Shown in pieces: positions 25,273-32,509 of a DNA stretch of 46,866 nucleotides. Where the stretch lies: positions 1 to 46,866 of the forward strand of contig JACQKK010000181.1 in NCBI GenBank assembly GCA_016204605.1. The letters are read 5' to 3'. The notes under the pieces were generated by a model that worked only from the letters and a program-made list of their open reading frames with translations, searched no databases and was not told where the DNA came from. The position numbers were made by a program, and so were the translations under genes. This stretch comes from Candidatus Lambdaproteobacteria bacterium (GTDB taxonomy: Bacteria; SAR324; JACQKK01). Each line of letters opens with the position of its first letter. Position 1 is the stretch's first letter.

Positions 25273-25785
25273 ATGGATCGCCAGAGCCGGAGCAGCCATC
25301 GTCCCCCGCGTCGCAGGTCCCCCGAAGACGCTTCGCCCGCCGCCAGCCAGGAACGGGCCGACCGCGAGTTCCGGCGCGAGATCGAGATGCGGCTGCAGGT
25401 GTTCGTCTCCTCGGAAGCACCGGAGCTGGAGCTGGAGCCGATGAACTCCTACCGGCGCCACCTGGTGCACAACATCGCCAAGGAGTTCCAGCTCGCGACG
25501 GAATCCCGCGGGGATGACCGGGACCGGCGCGTCTGCGTGATCCGCACCAAGGAGACCCGCGTCCCCAAGAGCCAAGCCAAGGCCAAGCTCTGGGACTTCG
25601 GCTCCCAGACGTTTCCGGTCAATCCGGGACTGCACGGCGTGCGGCTGGCCCTGAAGAGCGACGGCAGCATCGAGCTCCACGAGGGAGCGGACACCCGCCA
25701 CATCCTGCACGAGCGGCTGGTCACGGCCCGGCAGATCCGCATCCGCAACGGACAGATCGTGGTACCCGACGACCCCAACTGGTAG
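25273..25785 (+). CDS. R3H-domain single-stranded nucleic-acid-binding protein
   Basis: A 170-residue protein. The first 45 residues are a disordered Arg/Ser/Pro-rich tail. The R3H fold follows at about 55-110, with MNSYRRHLVHNIAKEFQLAT carrying the family's Arg-x3-His spacing, continuing through RRVCVIRT. The last 60 residues contain a beta-rich segment (PGLHGVRLALKSDGSIEL) I do not recognise. R3H domains bind single-stranded DNA or RNA, for example in Jag/KhpB-type proteins, but no KH domain is present. AAGGA lies only 3 nt before the chosen ATG, and the earlier in-frame Met at 25204 lies upstream of that site. It is divergently arranged with the DnaC-like ATPase gene. Confidence 0.75.
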   Translation: MDRQSRSSHRPPRRRSPEDASPAASQERADREFRREIEMRLQVFVSSEAPELELEPMNSYRRHLVHNIAKEFQLATESRGDDRDRRVCVIRTKETRVPKSQAKAKLWDFGSQTFPVNPGLHGVRLALKSDGSIELHEGADTRHILHERLVTARQIRIRNGQIVVPDDPNW

Positions 25786-25792
25786 CTGCGCC

Positions 25793-25812
25793 AGCGGCGG
25801 CTCTCCGCCGCT
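25793..25812 (+). terminator. Hairpin after the R3H gene, probable terminator
   Basis: AGCGGCGG and CCGCCGCT form a perfect 8-bp stem with a 4-nt CTCT loop, starting 8 nt after the R3H stop codon. Only a weak T-containing tail (CCGATTATTGG) follows. It lies between convergent genes. Confidence 0.5.
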
Positions 25813-25896
25813 CCGATTATTGGTGAGGGGCACGGGGAAAGGTCGCCGGCGGAGATGTTCGTCTTCAAACAGCCCCACCATTGGCCGGCCAGCCGG

Positions 25897-26598
25897 CTAG
25901 ACCGGCACGGCCACCGGCGTGAAGCCGAGGTAATCGGCCGCCGCCAGCGTGTAGCGGATGCCGTCGATCTCGCCCTTGGGGGCAAGGTGCCACTCTTCCG
26001 CCAGGTGCAAGTGGCCGTAGGTGACCGACCGCACGGGAAAGCGGCGCAGCAGGGCATCGAACTGGGTGGGGCGGCCCTTCGAGGTGTAGGGCGGGAAGTG
26101 GATCAGCACGTGGATGCCCCGGCCCGCCTCGAGCGCGCGGCCCTGCTCCAGCGCCAGCTCGAGCGCACCGAGCTCCCGCGCGAAGGGACGGTGATCCAGG
26201 GCGTCGAAGTAGGGATCCGCCGGGTCCAGCCATCCCCCGGTGCCGCAGAAGACCAGCCCGGCCACCTCGAGCGCGCTCCCTGCGAGCAGCGCCAGCGAGG
26301 GCGGCACGAGCCCTCGTTCGGCGGGCGAGTTCGGCCACCAGTGGTCGTGGTTCCCCCGCACGATGAGCTTGCGCCGGCCAGGCAGGCGGTCCAGCCATGC
26401 CAGGTCCGGCAACGCGTCGGGGAAGCGACGGGCCCAGGAGATGTCGCCGGTCACCAGCACCACGTCGCCCGGCTGAACGTGCCGCCGCCAGCCGCGCTCG
26501 ATCTTCTCCCAGTGGTTGCGCCAGCCCTCGCCGAAGATGTGCATCGGCTTGTGCTGGGAAAACGACAGATGCGGATCGGAGAGCGCCCAGAGCTTCAT
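25897..26598 (-). CDS. Calcineurin-like metallophosphoesterase
   Basis: A 233-residue protein with the complete set of metallophosphoesterase motifs. These are Asp8-x-His10 (ALSDPHLS), Asp52 in VTGDISW, Asn83-His84 in RGNHDHWW, a His in HVLIHFPPYTS, and the C-terminal GHLH in VTYGHLHLAEEW. Two metal ions are expected. Length and motif order match the single-domain UPF0046/YkuE-like phosphoesterases. The start follows directly into beta-1 (MKLWALSDPH), leaving little choice. The gene is divergent from mltB. Substrate (phosphodiester, nucleotide or phosphoprotein) unknown. Confidence 0.9.
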   Translation of the reverse strand: MKLWALSDPHLSFSQHKPMHIFGEGWRNHWEKIERGWRRHVQPGDVVLVTGDISWARRFPDALPDLAWLDRLPGRRKLIVRGNHDHWWPNSPAERGLVPPSLALLAGSALEVAGLVFCGTGGWLDPADPYFDALDHRPFARELGALELALEQGRALEAGRGIHVLIHFPPYTSKGRPTQFDALLRRFPVRSVTYGHLHLAEEWHLAPKGEIDGIRYTLAAADYLGFTPVAVPV

Positions 26599-26650
26599 CG
26601 TCCCGCGGCGAAAAGCGTTGGCCGGAATCGGAGGTGTGTGTTATGCATGC

Positions 26651-26658
26651 AGTATAGG
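26651..26658. promoter_or_regulatory. Possible overlapping divergent -10 elements
   Basis: The only A/T-rich island between the divergent metallophosphoesterase and mltB genes reads AGTATAGG. On the minus strand it gives TATACT (26656-26651, five of six -10 bases), about 50 nt before the phosphoesterase start. On the + strand it gives TATAGG (26653-26658), about 100 nt before mltB. Convincing -35 boxes are missing on both sides. The palindromic TGCATGCA just upstream may be part of a regulator site. Confidence 0.3.
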
Positions 26659-26755
26659 TCACAATCGCCCGTGGGGCCAGGCGGGCGCTTCTGCTTCTGC
26701 CCGCGCCCTGGGGCCTCCGGTGGCTTTGCCGTCTTGGCCGATGCCCGGAGGGGAC

Positions 26756-27745
26756 ATGCGCCGTCGTCTTGCCCTGAGCGTCTACTTCGCGCTGGTGGCC
26801 GGCCTGGCAGCGGCCGAGCCGGAATCGGGAGCGCGCCCCTTCACCCGCCAGGAGCTGGAGCCGGTGCTCGAGCGGTTGCTCGCCGAAGGCTTCCCGCGCG
26901 CCCGCATCGAGCAGATCTTCCTGGACCCCCGCCTGCGCAAGCTGGATGCGGTGATCTCCTTCAACGCGGTGAACCGCGACGGGGAGACCCGCTACCGGCA
27001 GTACCTGAGCCCCTACGCCATCTTCCGCGCCGAGCAGTTCAAGCGCCGCCATCTCGATGAACTTGCGGCCGTCGAGGCCCGCTACGGCGTGCCCAAGGAG
27101 ATCGTGGTGGCCGTGCTGCTGGTGGAAACGCAGTTCGGCAGCCATCCGCGCAAGTTCCGCGTGCTGGAGGTGTTCACCTCGCTCGCGGTCGAGACCGACC
27201 CCTCCACCATCGACCGCCACCACGAGCGGCTGAAGACGGCCTACCCCGAGATCGAGCGGGAGTATATCGCGACCCGGCTCCGGAAGAAGGCGGGCTGGGC
27301 CTACCGGGAGCTGGTGGCCCTGCTGAACATCGCCCAGGCCGATCCCGACGCCCTGTTCAACCTGAAGGGCTCCTACGCCGGCGCGTTCGGGCTGCCCCAG
27401 TTCCTGCCCTCCACGTATCTGCAATGGGCGGTCGATGGCGACAATGACCGGCGGATCGATCTCGACGGCCGCGCCGACGCCCTGGCGAGCGTCTCCAACT
27501 TCCTGCGGGAACACGGCTGGACCGCACACGCCTCCGCCGAGGAAAAGCGGCAGGCGGTGTGGCGGTACAACAACTCGAACCGATACGTCGAGACGATCTT
27601 CGGCATTCACGATCTCTTGACGATGACCGCCATCAGCCGACCGGTCGGCGCCGCCAGCGCCGCGGTCGCCCCGGCGATCGAGGTGGCTGCCCACCCGGAG
27701 CCGGCCGAGCCCGATGCGGGCAAAGAAGGCTCCCACCCCGAGTAA
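26756..27745 (+). CDS. mltB: Lytic murein transglycosylase B
   Basis: A 329-residue family 3 lytic transglycosylase that cleaves peptidoglycan glycan strands and releases 1,6-anhydromuropeptides. It has a signal peptide (RLALSVYFALVAGLAAAEP) but no lipobox Cys, so it is soluble and periplasmic rather than an outer-membrane lipoprotein like E. coli MltB. The catalytic Glu is Glu124 in VLLVETQFGSHP. Other family marks are FNAVNRDGETRYRQYL, GSYAGAFGLPQFLPSTY and the terminal VWRYNNSNRYVE. GGAGG lies just before the ATG. The last 35 residues are Ala/Pro-rich and likely disordered. The anhydromuramic acid it generates is the substrate of AnmK, encoded near the right end of this window. Confidence 0.93.
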   Translation: MRRRLALSVYFALVAGLAAAEPESGARPFTRQELEPVLERLLAEGFPRARIEQIFLDPRLRKLDAVISFNAVNRDGETRYRQYLSPYAIFRAEQFKRRHLDELAAVEARYGVPKEIVVAVLLVETQFGSHPRKFRVLEVFTSLAVETDPSTIDRHHERLKTAYPEIEREYIATRLRKKAGWAYRELVALLNIAQADPDALFNLKGSYAGAFGLPQFLPSTYLQWAVDGDNDRRIDLDGRADALASVSNFLREHGWTAHASAEEKRQAVWRYNNSNRYVETIFGIHDLLTMTAISRPVGAASAAVAPAIEVAAHPEPAEPDAGKEGSHPE

Positions 27746-28026
27746 GGTCCGACGGTCCCTCGTCTCTCAACCTACAGGACGTGGTGGGACATGTTGTCCA
27801 GCGACAGGCAGCCAGGGAACAGACATTGCACACCTTCAGACCGGACACCCTGCGCGGGATGGCCCTTCGCGACGGGCGACACGGATGTGCGAGCATCCGC
27901 CGCACGACGATCCGGCAGGTGGCGCCGCACGATCCCGGGTCGCGGTGACCTGGCAGTCGGCCACGCCCGAGCGGAGGCACCCCAGGCAGGACGCGGCTGC
28001 CCATCGACCCCTGGAGGCATCACGAC

Positions 28027-28887
28027 ATGACTGAAGCCAACTCGCTGCCGCAGGCAGCCCGCGCCGCCCGGCGCCAGGACGGCCTGCGCGTCCTGGTGGT
28101 CGATCCGCAGCCGGAAAGCCGCGCGCTGGTCAAGGCGGCGTTGCGCAGCATGCCCCTGGTCGATGCCGTCTTCGAGACCAGCTCGCCCCAGAACGTGGTC
28201 AGCATTCACAACCAGGACCCCGTCGACGTGGTGATGATCGACCAGAACCTGCCCGCCGGATTGGACGTGTTCCAGGCGGTGAACGACATCCGACGCCAGG
28301 CGGCGGCGGCCCAACTGCGGTTCGTGCTGATGGCCAACAACCTCGATCTGGAAAGCCGCCGCAAGAGCGTGGAATGCGGCATCCTGGGCCATCTCCCCAA
28401 GCCTTTCGACCTGCGCGGCCTGGAAACGGCCCTGCGCGATGCGGTGGGCAAGGTCTCCACCAACCACCGCGACACCCTGAACAAGGTGCGGCGCATACCG
28501 TTCTTCTCCGAGTTCAGCGATCTGGAGCTGGTGCGGCTGCTCAAGCTCTGCCACACCCGCAAGTTCCAGGCCGGGGAGCACATCTTCCACGAGGGCGATC
28601 ACGGCGACCGCCTGTACGTGGTGCTGACCGGCCAGATCGAGCTGGTGAAGGCGCGCGAAAGCGGCCCCGAGGTGCTCGCGCTGATGAACACCGGCGACGT
28701 GTTCGGCGAGATGTCCATCGTCGATGCCCAGCCCCGCTCCGCCGACGGCCGAGCCAAGAACGACTGCATGCTGATCGAGCTCAACGCCGGGGTCGTGAAC
28801 GATCCCAACGACATCCTCGCCCTCAAGCTGTTTCGCCAGATCGCCTTCCTCGTCACCAAGAAGCTGCGCGCCTATACCGCCAACTGA
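28027..28887 (+). CDS. Receiver domain fused to a cyclic-nucleotide-binding domain
   Basis: A 286-residue cytoplasmic protein without a DNA-binding domain. The receiver spans about 20-140. The phospho-acceptor is Asp72 in VMIDQNLPAG and Lys125 (LPKPF) is kept. However, the usual acidic pair is reduced to Asp26 followed by Pro (VVDPQPES), and the Thr/Ser switch is Ala103 (VLMANN), so phosphorylation or signalling may be altered. The cNMP domain spans about 160-280, with a beta-roll (AGEHIFHEGDHGDRLYVVL) and a phosphate-binding cassette FGEMSIVDAQPRSA. The output could be a protein interaction, as in other REC-cNMP proteins. GGAGG precedes the ATG by 9 nt. The neighbours are unrelated, so the partner kinase is unknown. 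Confidence 0.87.
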   Translation: MTEANSLPQAARAARRQDGLRVLVVDPQPESRALVKAALRSMPLVDAVFETSSPQNVVSIHNQDPVDVVMIDQNLPAGLDVFQAVNDIRRQAAAAQLRFVLMANNLDLESRRKSVECGILGHLPKPFDLRGLETALRDAVGKVSTNHRDTLNKVRRIPFFSEFSDLELVRLLKLCHTRKFQAGEHIFHEGDHGDRLYVVLTGQIELVKARESGPEVLALMNTGDVFGEMSIVDAQPRSADGRAKNDCMLIELNAGVVNDPNDILALKLFRQIAFLVTKKLRAYTAN

Positions 28888-28924
28888 TCTCACCTCCGGC
28901 GCATCAGCGGACAGGGGACGACTA

Positions 28925-29572
28925 TCACCCGCCCTCGGGGCGGATCAGGCCGCCGAGGCCCACGCGCAAGCCATCGAGGATGAACTGGGCGGCGAGGGCC
29001 GCGAGCACGATCCCCAGCACGCGGCTGACCACGTTGGCGCCCGTGATCCCCAGCAGCCCGGTGATGCGAGGCGCGGTCCGCAGCGAAAGCCAGACCAGCA
29101 GCAAGACGGCCGCGAGCACGCCGAGGAGGCCCAGCATCTTGAGCGGCAAGGGGCGCGCCTCGCCCATCAGCAGCAGCATCGAGGTCATCGCGCCCGGTCC
29201 CGCGATCAGCGGGATCGCCAGGGGGAAGACGGAGATGTCGCCCTTGGAGCCGGCCTCCGCCTGCTCCTGCTCCGTGGTCGAGCGCAACCCGGAGGAGCGC
29301 GCGAACAGCATGTCCACGGCGAGCAGGAACAGCAGCACCCCGCCGGCCGCCCGGAACGCGGCCAGGCCCACCCCGAGCCAATCCATCAACCAGTTGCCCG
29401 CCAGCGCGAACACCACCAGCACGCCGCTCGCCAGCAGCACGGCGTGATCGGCCATGCGCCGCTGATAGGCCGGGTTCCCCGCGCGCACCAGCGCCATGAA
29501 CACCGGCGCCAGCCCGATGGGGTCCAGCACGACGAACAGCGTGACGAACGCGTGCAGCATGAAATCGATCAC
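28925..29572 (-). CDS. MarC-family integral membrane protein
   Basis: A 215-residue protein with six membrane helices. The family signature appears at the N-terminus (ALFVVLDPIGLAPVFMAL-like; here LFVVLDPIGLAPVFMALV) and again in the second half (VFPLAIPLIAGPGAMTSMLLL). MarC/UPF0056 proteins form a transporter-like family of unknown substrate. Early links to antibiotic resistance were not confirmed. A polar, Glu-rich loop (RSTTEQEQAEAGSKGD) sits between helices 3 and 4. The stop at 28925 converges on the REC-cNMP gene with a 37-bp gap. Confidence 0.9.
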   Translation of the reverse strand: MIDFMLHAFVTLFVVLDPIGLAPVFMALVRAGNPAYQRRMADHAVLLASGVLVVFALAGNWLMDWLGVGLAAFRAAGGVLLFLLAVDMLFARSSGLRSTTEQEQAEAGSKGDISVFPLAIPLIAGPGAMTSMLLLMGEARPLPLKMLGLLGVLAAVLLLVWLSLRTAPRITGLLGITGANVVSRVLGIVLAALAAQFILDGLRVGLGGLIRPEGG

Positions 29573-29802
29573 GGCCTCTTCCGCAAGGCGGGCACGCGTG
29601 CTGCAATCAACCCGTCGGCGGGGAATCCCCGTCGCTCCCGGTATGCCAATGCGCAGACAGGATCAGCCTTCCACCGCGTGGCTGGGGAGGCCCGCGCCGG
29701 GCCCTCGAGCCGCGCTGCGCGATCCTCAGGGATGCGGATCATAGATCTGCGCTCATAGGCTTGAACGCAATCTCGCAGGCGCCGGGCAGCCGCGGCCTGC
29801 CA

Positions 29803-30537
29803 TCAGGCCGCCCGCCTGCCCAGCTTTTCGCCGAAGTACGCCAGCACCTTCCGCCAGGCGTCTTCGCTGGCGTCATGCCGGTAGCGATCCTTCGCGTTGA
29901 AGGCCTGGAAGGCGTGGCCGGCACCGTCGTACCGGTGGAAGACGTGCTCGACCCCGGCTTCGGTCAAGGCCTTGTCGTAGTCGTCCACATCCTCGGGCGA
30001 GGGGTTCTGGTCCTCGTTGCCGAAGAAGCCGATGACGGGGCAGCGGATGCGGGGCGCCAGCTCGATGGCCGGCGGGTTGCCGGCACCCAGCACGGCCTTG
30101 ATCCGTCCCCCGTAGAAGACCGCGCAGACCCTGTACTCGGGATTGGAGCAGGCGCCCAGCCACGACACGCGGCCGCCCCAGCAGTGACCGACGATGCCGA
30201 TCCGGCGGCCGTCGACGTTCCTCGTCCCGGCGAGCAGCCCGAAGGCCGCGTTCAGGTCGGGAATGGTCCAGTCGTCCCGGAAGCCATCGCGCTTGACCTG
30301 GATATCCGCGGTCTTGGGCCACCAGTGGAAGATGAAGGGCACGGCCACCGCGTAGCCGTTCTCCGCGTAACGCTCCGCGCTCTTGAGCGTGAAGGCATCG
30401 TTCTCCACGCCGGTGTGGCCGCCCGGGATATGCTGGCACATCACGATGCCCGGATGAGGCCCCCCGCCCTTGGGCTCGAACAGGAACACCTCCATGGGGC
30501 TGCCGTTGACGTTCACGGTTTCGATTCGATGGGCCAT
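29803..30537 (-). CDS. Dienelactone hydrolase family protein
   Basis: A 244-residue alpha/beta hydrolase of the dienelactone hydrolase family. The triad is Cys119 in the nucleophile elbow GHCWGG, Asp176 in GNEDQNPS, and His208 in GAGHAF. The N-terminal beta strands (NVNGSPMEVFLFEPKGG) and the PHPGIVMCQH segment, with a Cys34-type oxyanion region, are typical. Family members open cyclic esters in aromatic degradation, but many have unknown substrates, and no aromatic-catabolic gene is adjacent. A G-rich ribosome site (GGGGGGA) precedes the ATG at 30537. Upstream in-frame codons are low-complexity and rejected as the start. Confidence 0.9.
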   Translation of the reverse strand: MAHRIETVNVNGSPMEVFLFEPKGGGPHPGIVMCQHIPGGHTGVENDAFTLKSAERYAENGYAVAVPFIFHWWPKTADIQVKRDGFRDDWTIPDLNAAFGLLAGTRNVDGRRIGIVGHCWGGRVSWLGACSNPEYRVCAVFYGGRIKAVLGAGNPPAIELAPRIRCPVIGFFGNEDQNPSPEDVDDYDKALTEAGVEHVFHRYDGAGHAFQAFNAKDRYRHDASEDAWRKVLAYFGEKLGRRAA

Positions 30538-30893
30538 CTGTGATCCCCCCCGTTGGATGCGATGGATGGCCGCTTGCGCGCTCGCGCTCCTGCGCGCCTC
30601 GGGGTCCGCAGTCGCCTGCGGCTCCCAGCCGCCCGCCCCCGCGGGTCGGCACCTCCCCGAGCGCCCCGGGCGGCGCGCCGTCGCCACGGAAAAGTAATAC
30701 GCTGGATGGTGCCGTGCGCGCAACCATCCGGCGCGCGGGGCTGGCCGCCGCCACGCTTCCTGCCGGCTGCTGGAACAGGGCCGCGCATCACTGCCCGATG
30801 ACGTTCCGGCGTTGCCCGCCGAGCTGAGCGCTCCGGCACCGCGTGCCCGGCGCTGGGTCTGGAGTTGGCCGCGCCGCCCGGGGCGGCTGGCGG
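30538..30893. other. Intergenic region with a promoter candidate
   Basis: The 356 bases between the dienelactone hydrolase start and the baeRF stop (both minus strand) contain no gene I can support. The A/T-richer part near 30690-30723 carries the promoter candidate listed separately. No terminator for the baeRF gene is evident. Confidence 0.45.
30694..30723 (-). promoter_or_regulatory. Candidate promoter of the dienelactone hydrolase gene
   Basis: On the minus strand TTGCGC (30723-30718) and TATTAC (30699-30694) are spaced by 18 nt, each matching four of six sigma-70 consensus bases. The leader to the start codon would be about 150 nt. Confidence 0.28.
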
Positions 30894-32057
30894 CTAGTAA
30901 CGCAGGATCGCCGACGCCGCAGACCCGAAGGCCTCGCTGGGCATCGCCGTGCCGGCCACGGCATATACGGCGCCCCGACTCGCCAGGGTCAGGGCGGCGA
31001 CGTAGTCGAGCAGATCCTCGTCGCCCGGCAGCGGCCGGTCGTGCAGCTCGATCGGTTTCAGGCCGCTCAGCACGCGGCCCCAGAGCTCGACGGACGGGTC
31101 CACGAACAAGGTCGCCACCCGCCCCGCCTGGGCCGCCGAGACGACGTCGTCGAGCCGGTTCGTCGCCCGCCCTTCGCCCGCCAACCGGTCATACTCGGCC
31201 GAGGCCGCTTCCTGCTTGCGGAGGAACAGCGGCGTGACGATGGGCAGAGCCTGCTCGTGCAGCTCGCGGTCGGAGAGGTTGTCGGGGCTGCTCAGGATGC
31301 CGCGTTCCGGCAGCTCCGCATGGGAGTTCACGCCCCGATAGATCGCCTGGAGGTAGTGCACGCCGGCCAGCACCAGCGGGCACGCCCGGCCCTGGAGCAA
31401 CGGCCTCAGGCTCTGATCGATCTGCCGGAAGTAGCGCTCGATGCGCCCCTTCTCCGAATCCCCTTCTCCCCCGTGACCGTGGAACAACTGGCCGTATCGG
31501 CCGCTGCCGGTGCGGCTGGTACCCGGCCGCATATGGGGGGCCAGGGCGGTGTCTTCGTAGCGCAGCGCATCCGCCAGCCCGGCCGGCATCCCCTCCGCAT
31601 GAATGCGACCCACGTCGTCAGGGGTCGCCGCGAGCAGACGCGCCTCCTGCTGGCTGAGCGCCAGGATGAAGAACTCGCGGCGCGGCGCCAGCAACGGCAG
31701 CAGCGGCTTGACGTGGTACCGCGTGCCGATCACCGCGATGGGCTTGAAGGCGATCGGCAGCCGGTAGCGGCGGAAGTCGCCATCCTTGCTCAGGAAGATG
31801 GCCAGGCCATCGCCCCGCACCTGCCAGAATTGCCTATCGACCACGAGGTCATAGGCGGGCTGGAGACAGCGCTTGACGACCGCGGTGCGCTCCCCACGCG
31901 CCGTCAGTGCAGCGCCCGCTTCGCGCAGCAGGTTCTTGAGCAGGATCGGGTCCTGCTCCTCGCCGCCGGCACGATGGGTAGGCAGATAAATGGAGACGCG
32001 ATGTCCTTCCCGTGCGGCAAACAATTCGGCGATTTCTCTGTCGGACGGATGATCCAT
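30894..32057 (-). CDS. baeRF-family (bacterial archaeo-eukaryotic release factor-like) protein
   Basis: A 387-residue protein with the layout of the baeRF family 3 proteins: an N-terminal ISIYLPTHRAG-like stretch (here VSIYLPTHRAGGEEQDP) and LLKNLLREAG. The central SQQEARLLAA and VGRI segments follow, then DLSD-type helices with LFLRKQEAASAEYDRLAG. A release-factor-like core holds RVATLFVDPSVELWG, and the C-terminus AMPSEAFGSAASAILRY fits the family. These proteins are related to the eRF1/aRF1/Pelota fold and have been proposed to act in ribosome rescue or translation conflict. Direct biochemistry is limited. The canonical GGQ release motif is not seen. The start at 32057 follows GAGGG by 3 nt. 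No toxin or nuclease partner is adjacent. Confidence 0.72.
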   Translation of the reverse strand: MDHPSDREIAELFAAREGHRVSIYLPTHRAGGEEQDPILLKNLLREAGAALTARGERTAVVKRCLQPAYDLVVDRQFWQVRGDGLAIFLSKDGDFRRYRLPIAFKPIAVIGTRYHVKPLLPLLAPRREFFILALSQQEARLLAATPDDVGRIHAEGMPAGLADALRYEDTALAPHMRPGTSRTGSGRYGQLFHGHGGEGDSEKGRIERYFRQIDQSLRPLLQGRACPLVLAGVHYLQAIYRGVNSHAELPERGILSSPDNLSDRELHEQALPIVTPLFLRKQEAASAEYDRLAGEGRATNRLDDVVSAAQAGRVATLFVDPSVELWGRVLSGLKPIELHDRPLPGDEDLLDYVAALTLASRGAVYAVAGTAMPSEAFGSAASAILRY

Positions 32058-32509
32058 AGACCCTCGCCTGGGTAAGCCCGATCGGGGGTTAGCCTTCCCG
32101 CTTTCCATTTTACGCCCGCGGCGCGGTCTGTTCCATGCGCAGCGGCGCGGCCACGCCCCAGACTCCCGCACGGGGGCAGGGCCTACGCGCTCAGCGATGC
32201 CCGTGTCGGCTCCCCAGACGCATCCCCAGGCTGTGCGCGCGGCCGGAGCGAGGTGGTGTCGCCGGCGTGCCGGTCCCTGTGCCCGCCCCGATCCACGCGG
32301 GGTGGGGAGGGCTGCCCGCGGGGCGGGGTGGGGACGCCAGGAGCCGCACGCCACGGGGTCGTCCGCCCCGTGCAGCCACGCGGATTGGAACCGGCGGGGG
32401 CGCTCGCCTCGAGGCGTCGAAGAGCCCTGCCCGTGCGGCACTCGGCCGCCTTGGCACGAGAGGCTGACGCCCGTGCGGGGCAGAGCCGCCCCGACGCGAG
32501 CGGCGCCGG
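32058..32509. other. Intergenic region without a recognisable gene
   Basis: This very GC-rich stretch of 452 bases lies between ilvA and the baeRF gene. A perfect 7-bp hairpin CACGGGG/CCCCGTG (32352-32358 with 32366-32372) is the only clear structure. It is not followed by a T-tract. The left edge holds the -10 candidate for the baeRF gene. Confidence 0.45.
32107..32112 (-). promoter_or_regulatory. Candidate -10 box of the baeRF gene
   Basis: TAAAAT on the minus strand (32112-32107) matches five of six consensus bases in an otherwise G/C-dominated region. Seventeen bases upstream lies TGGAAC, a three-of-six -35. The leader would be about 40 nt. Confidence 0.35.
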
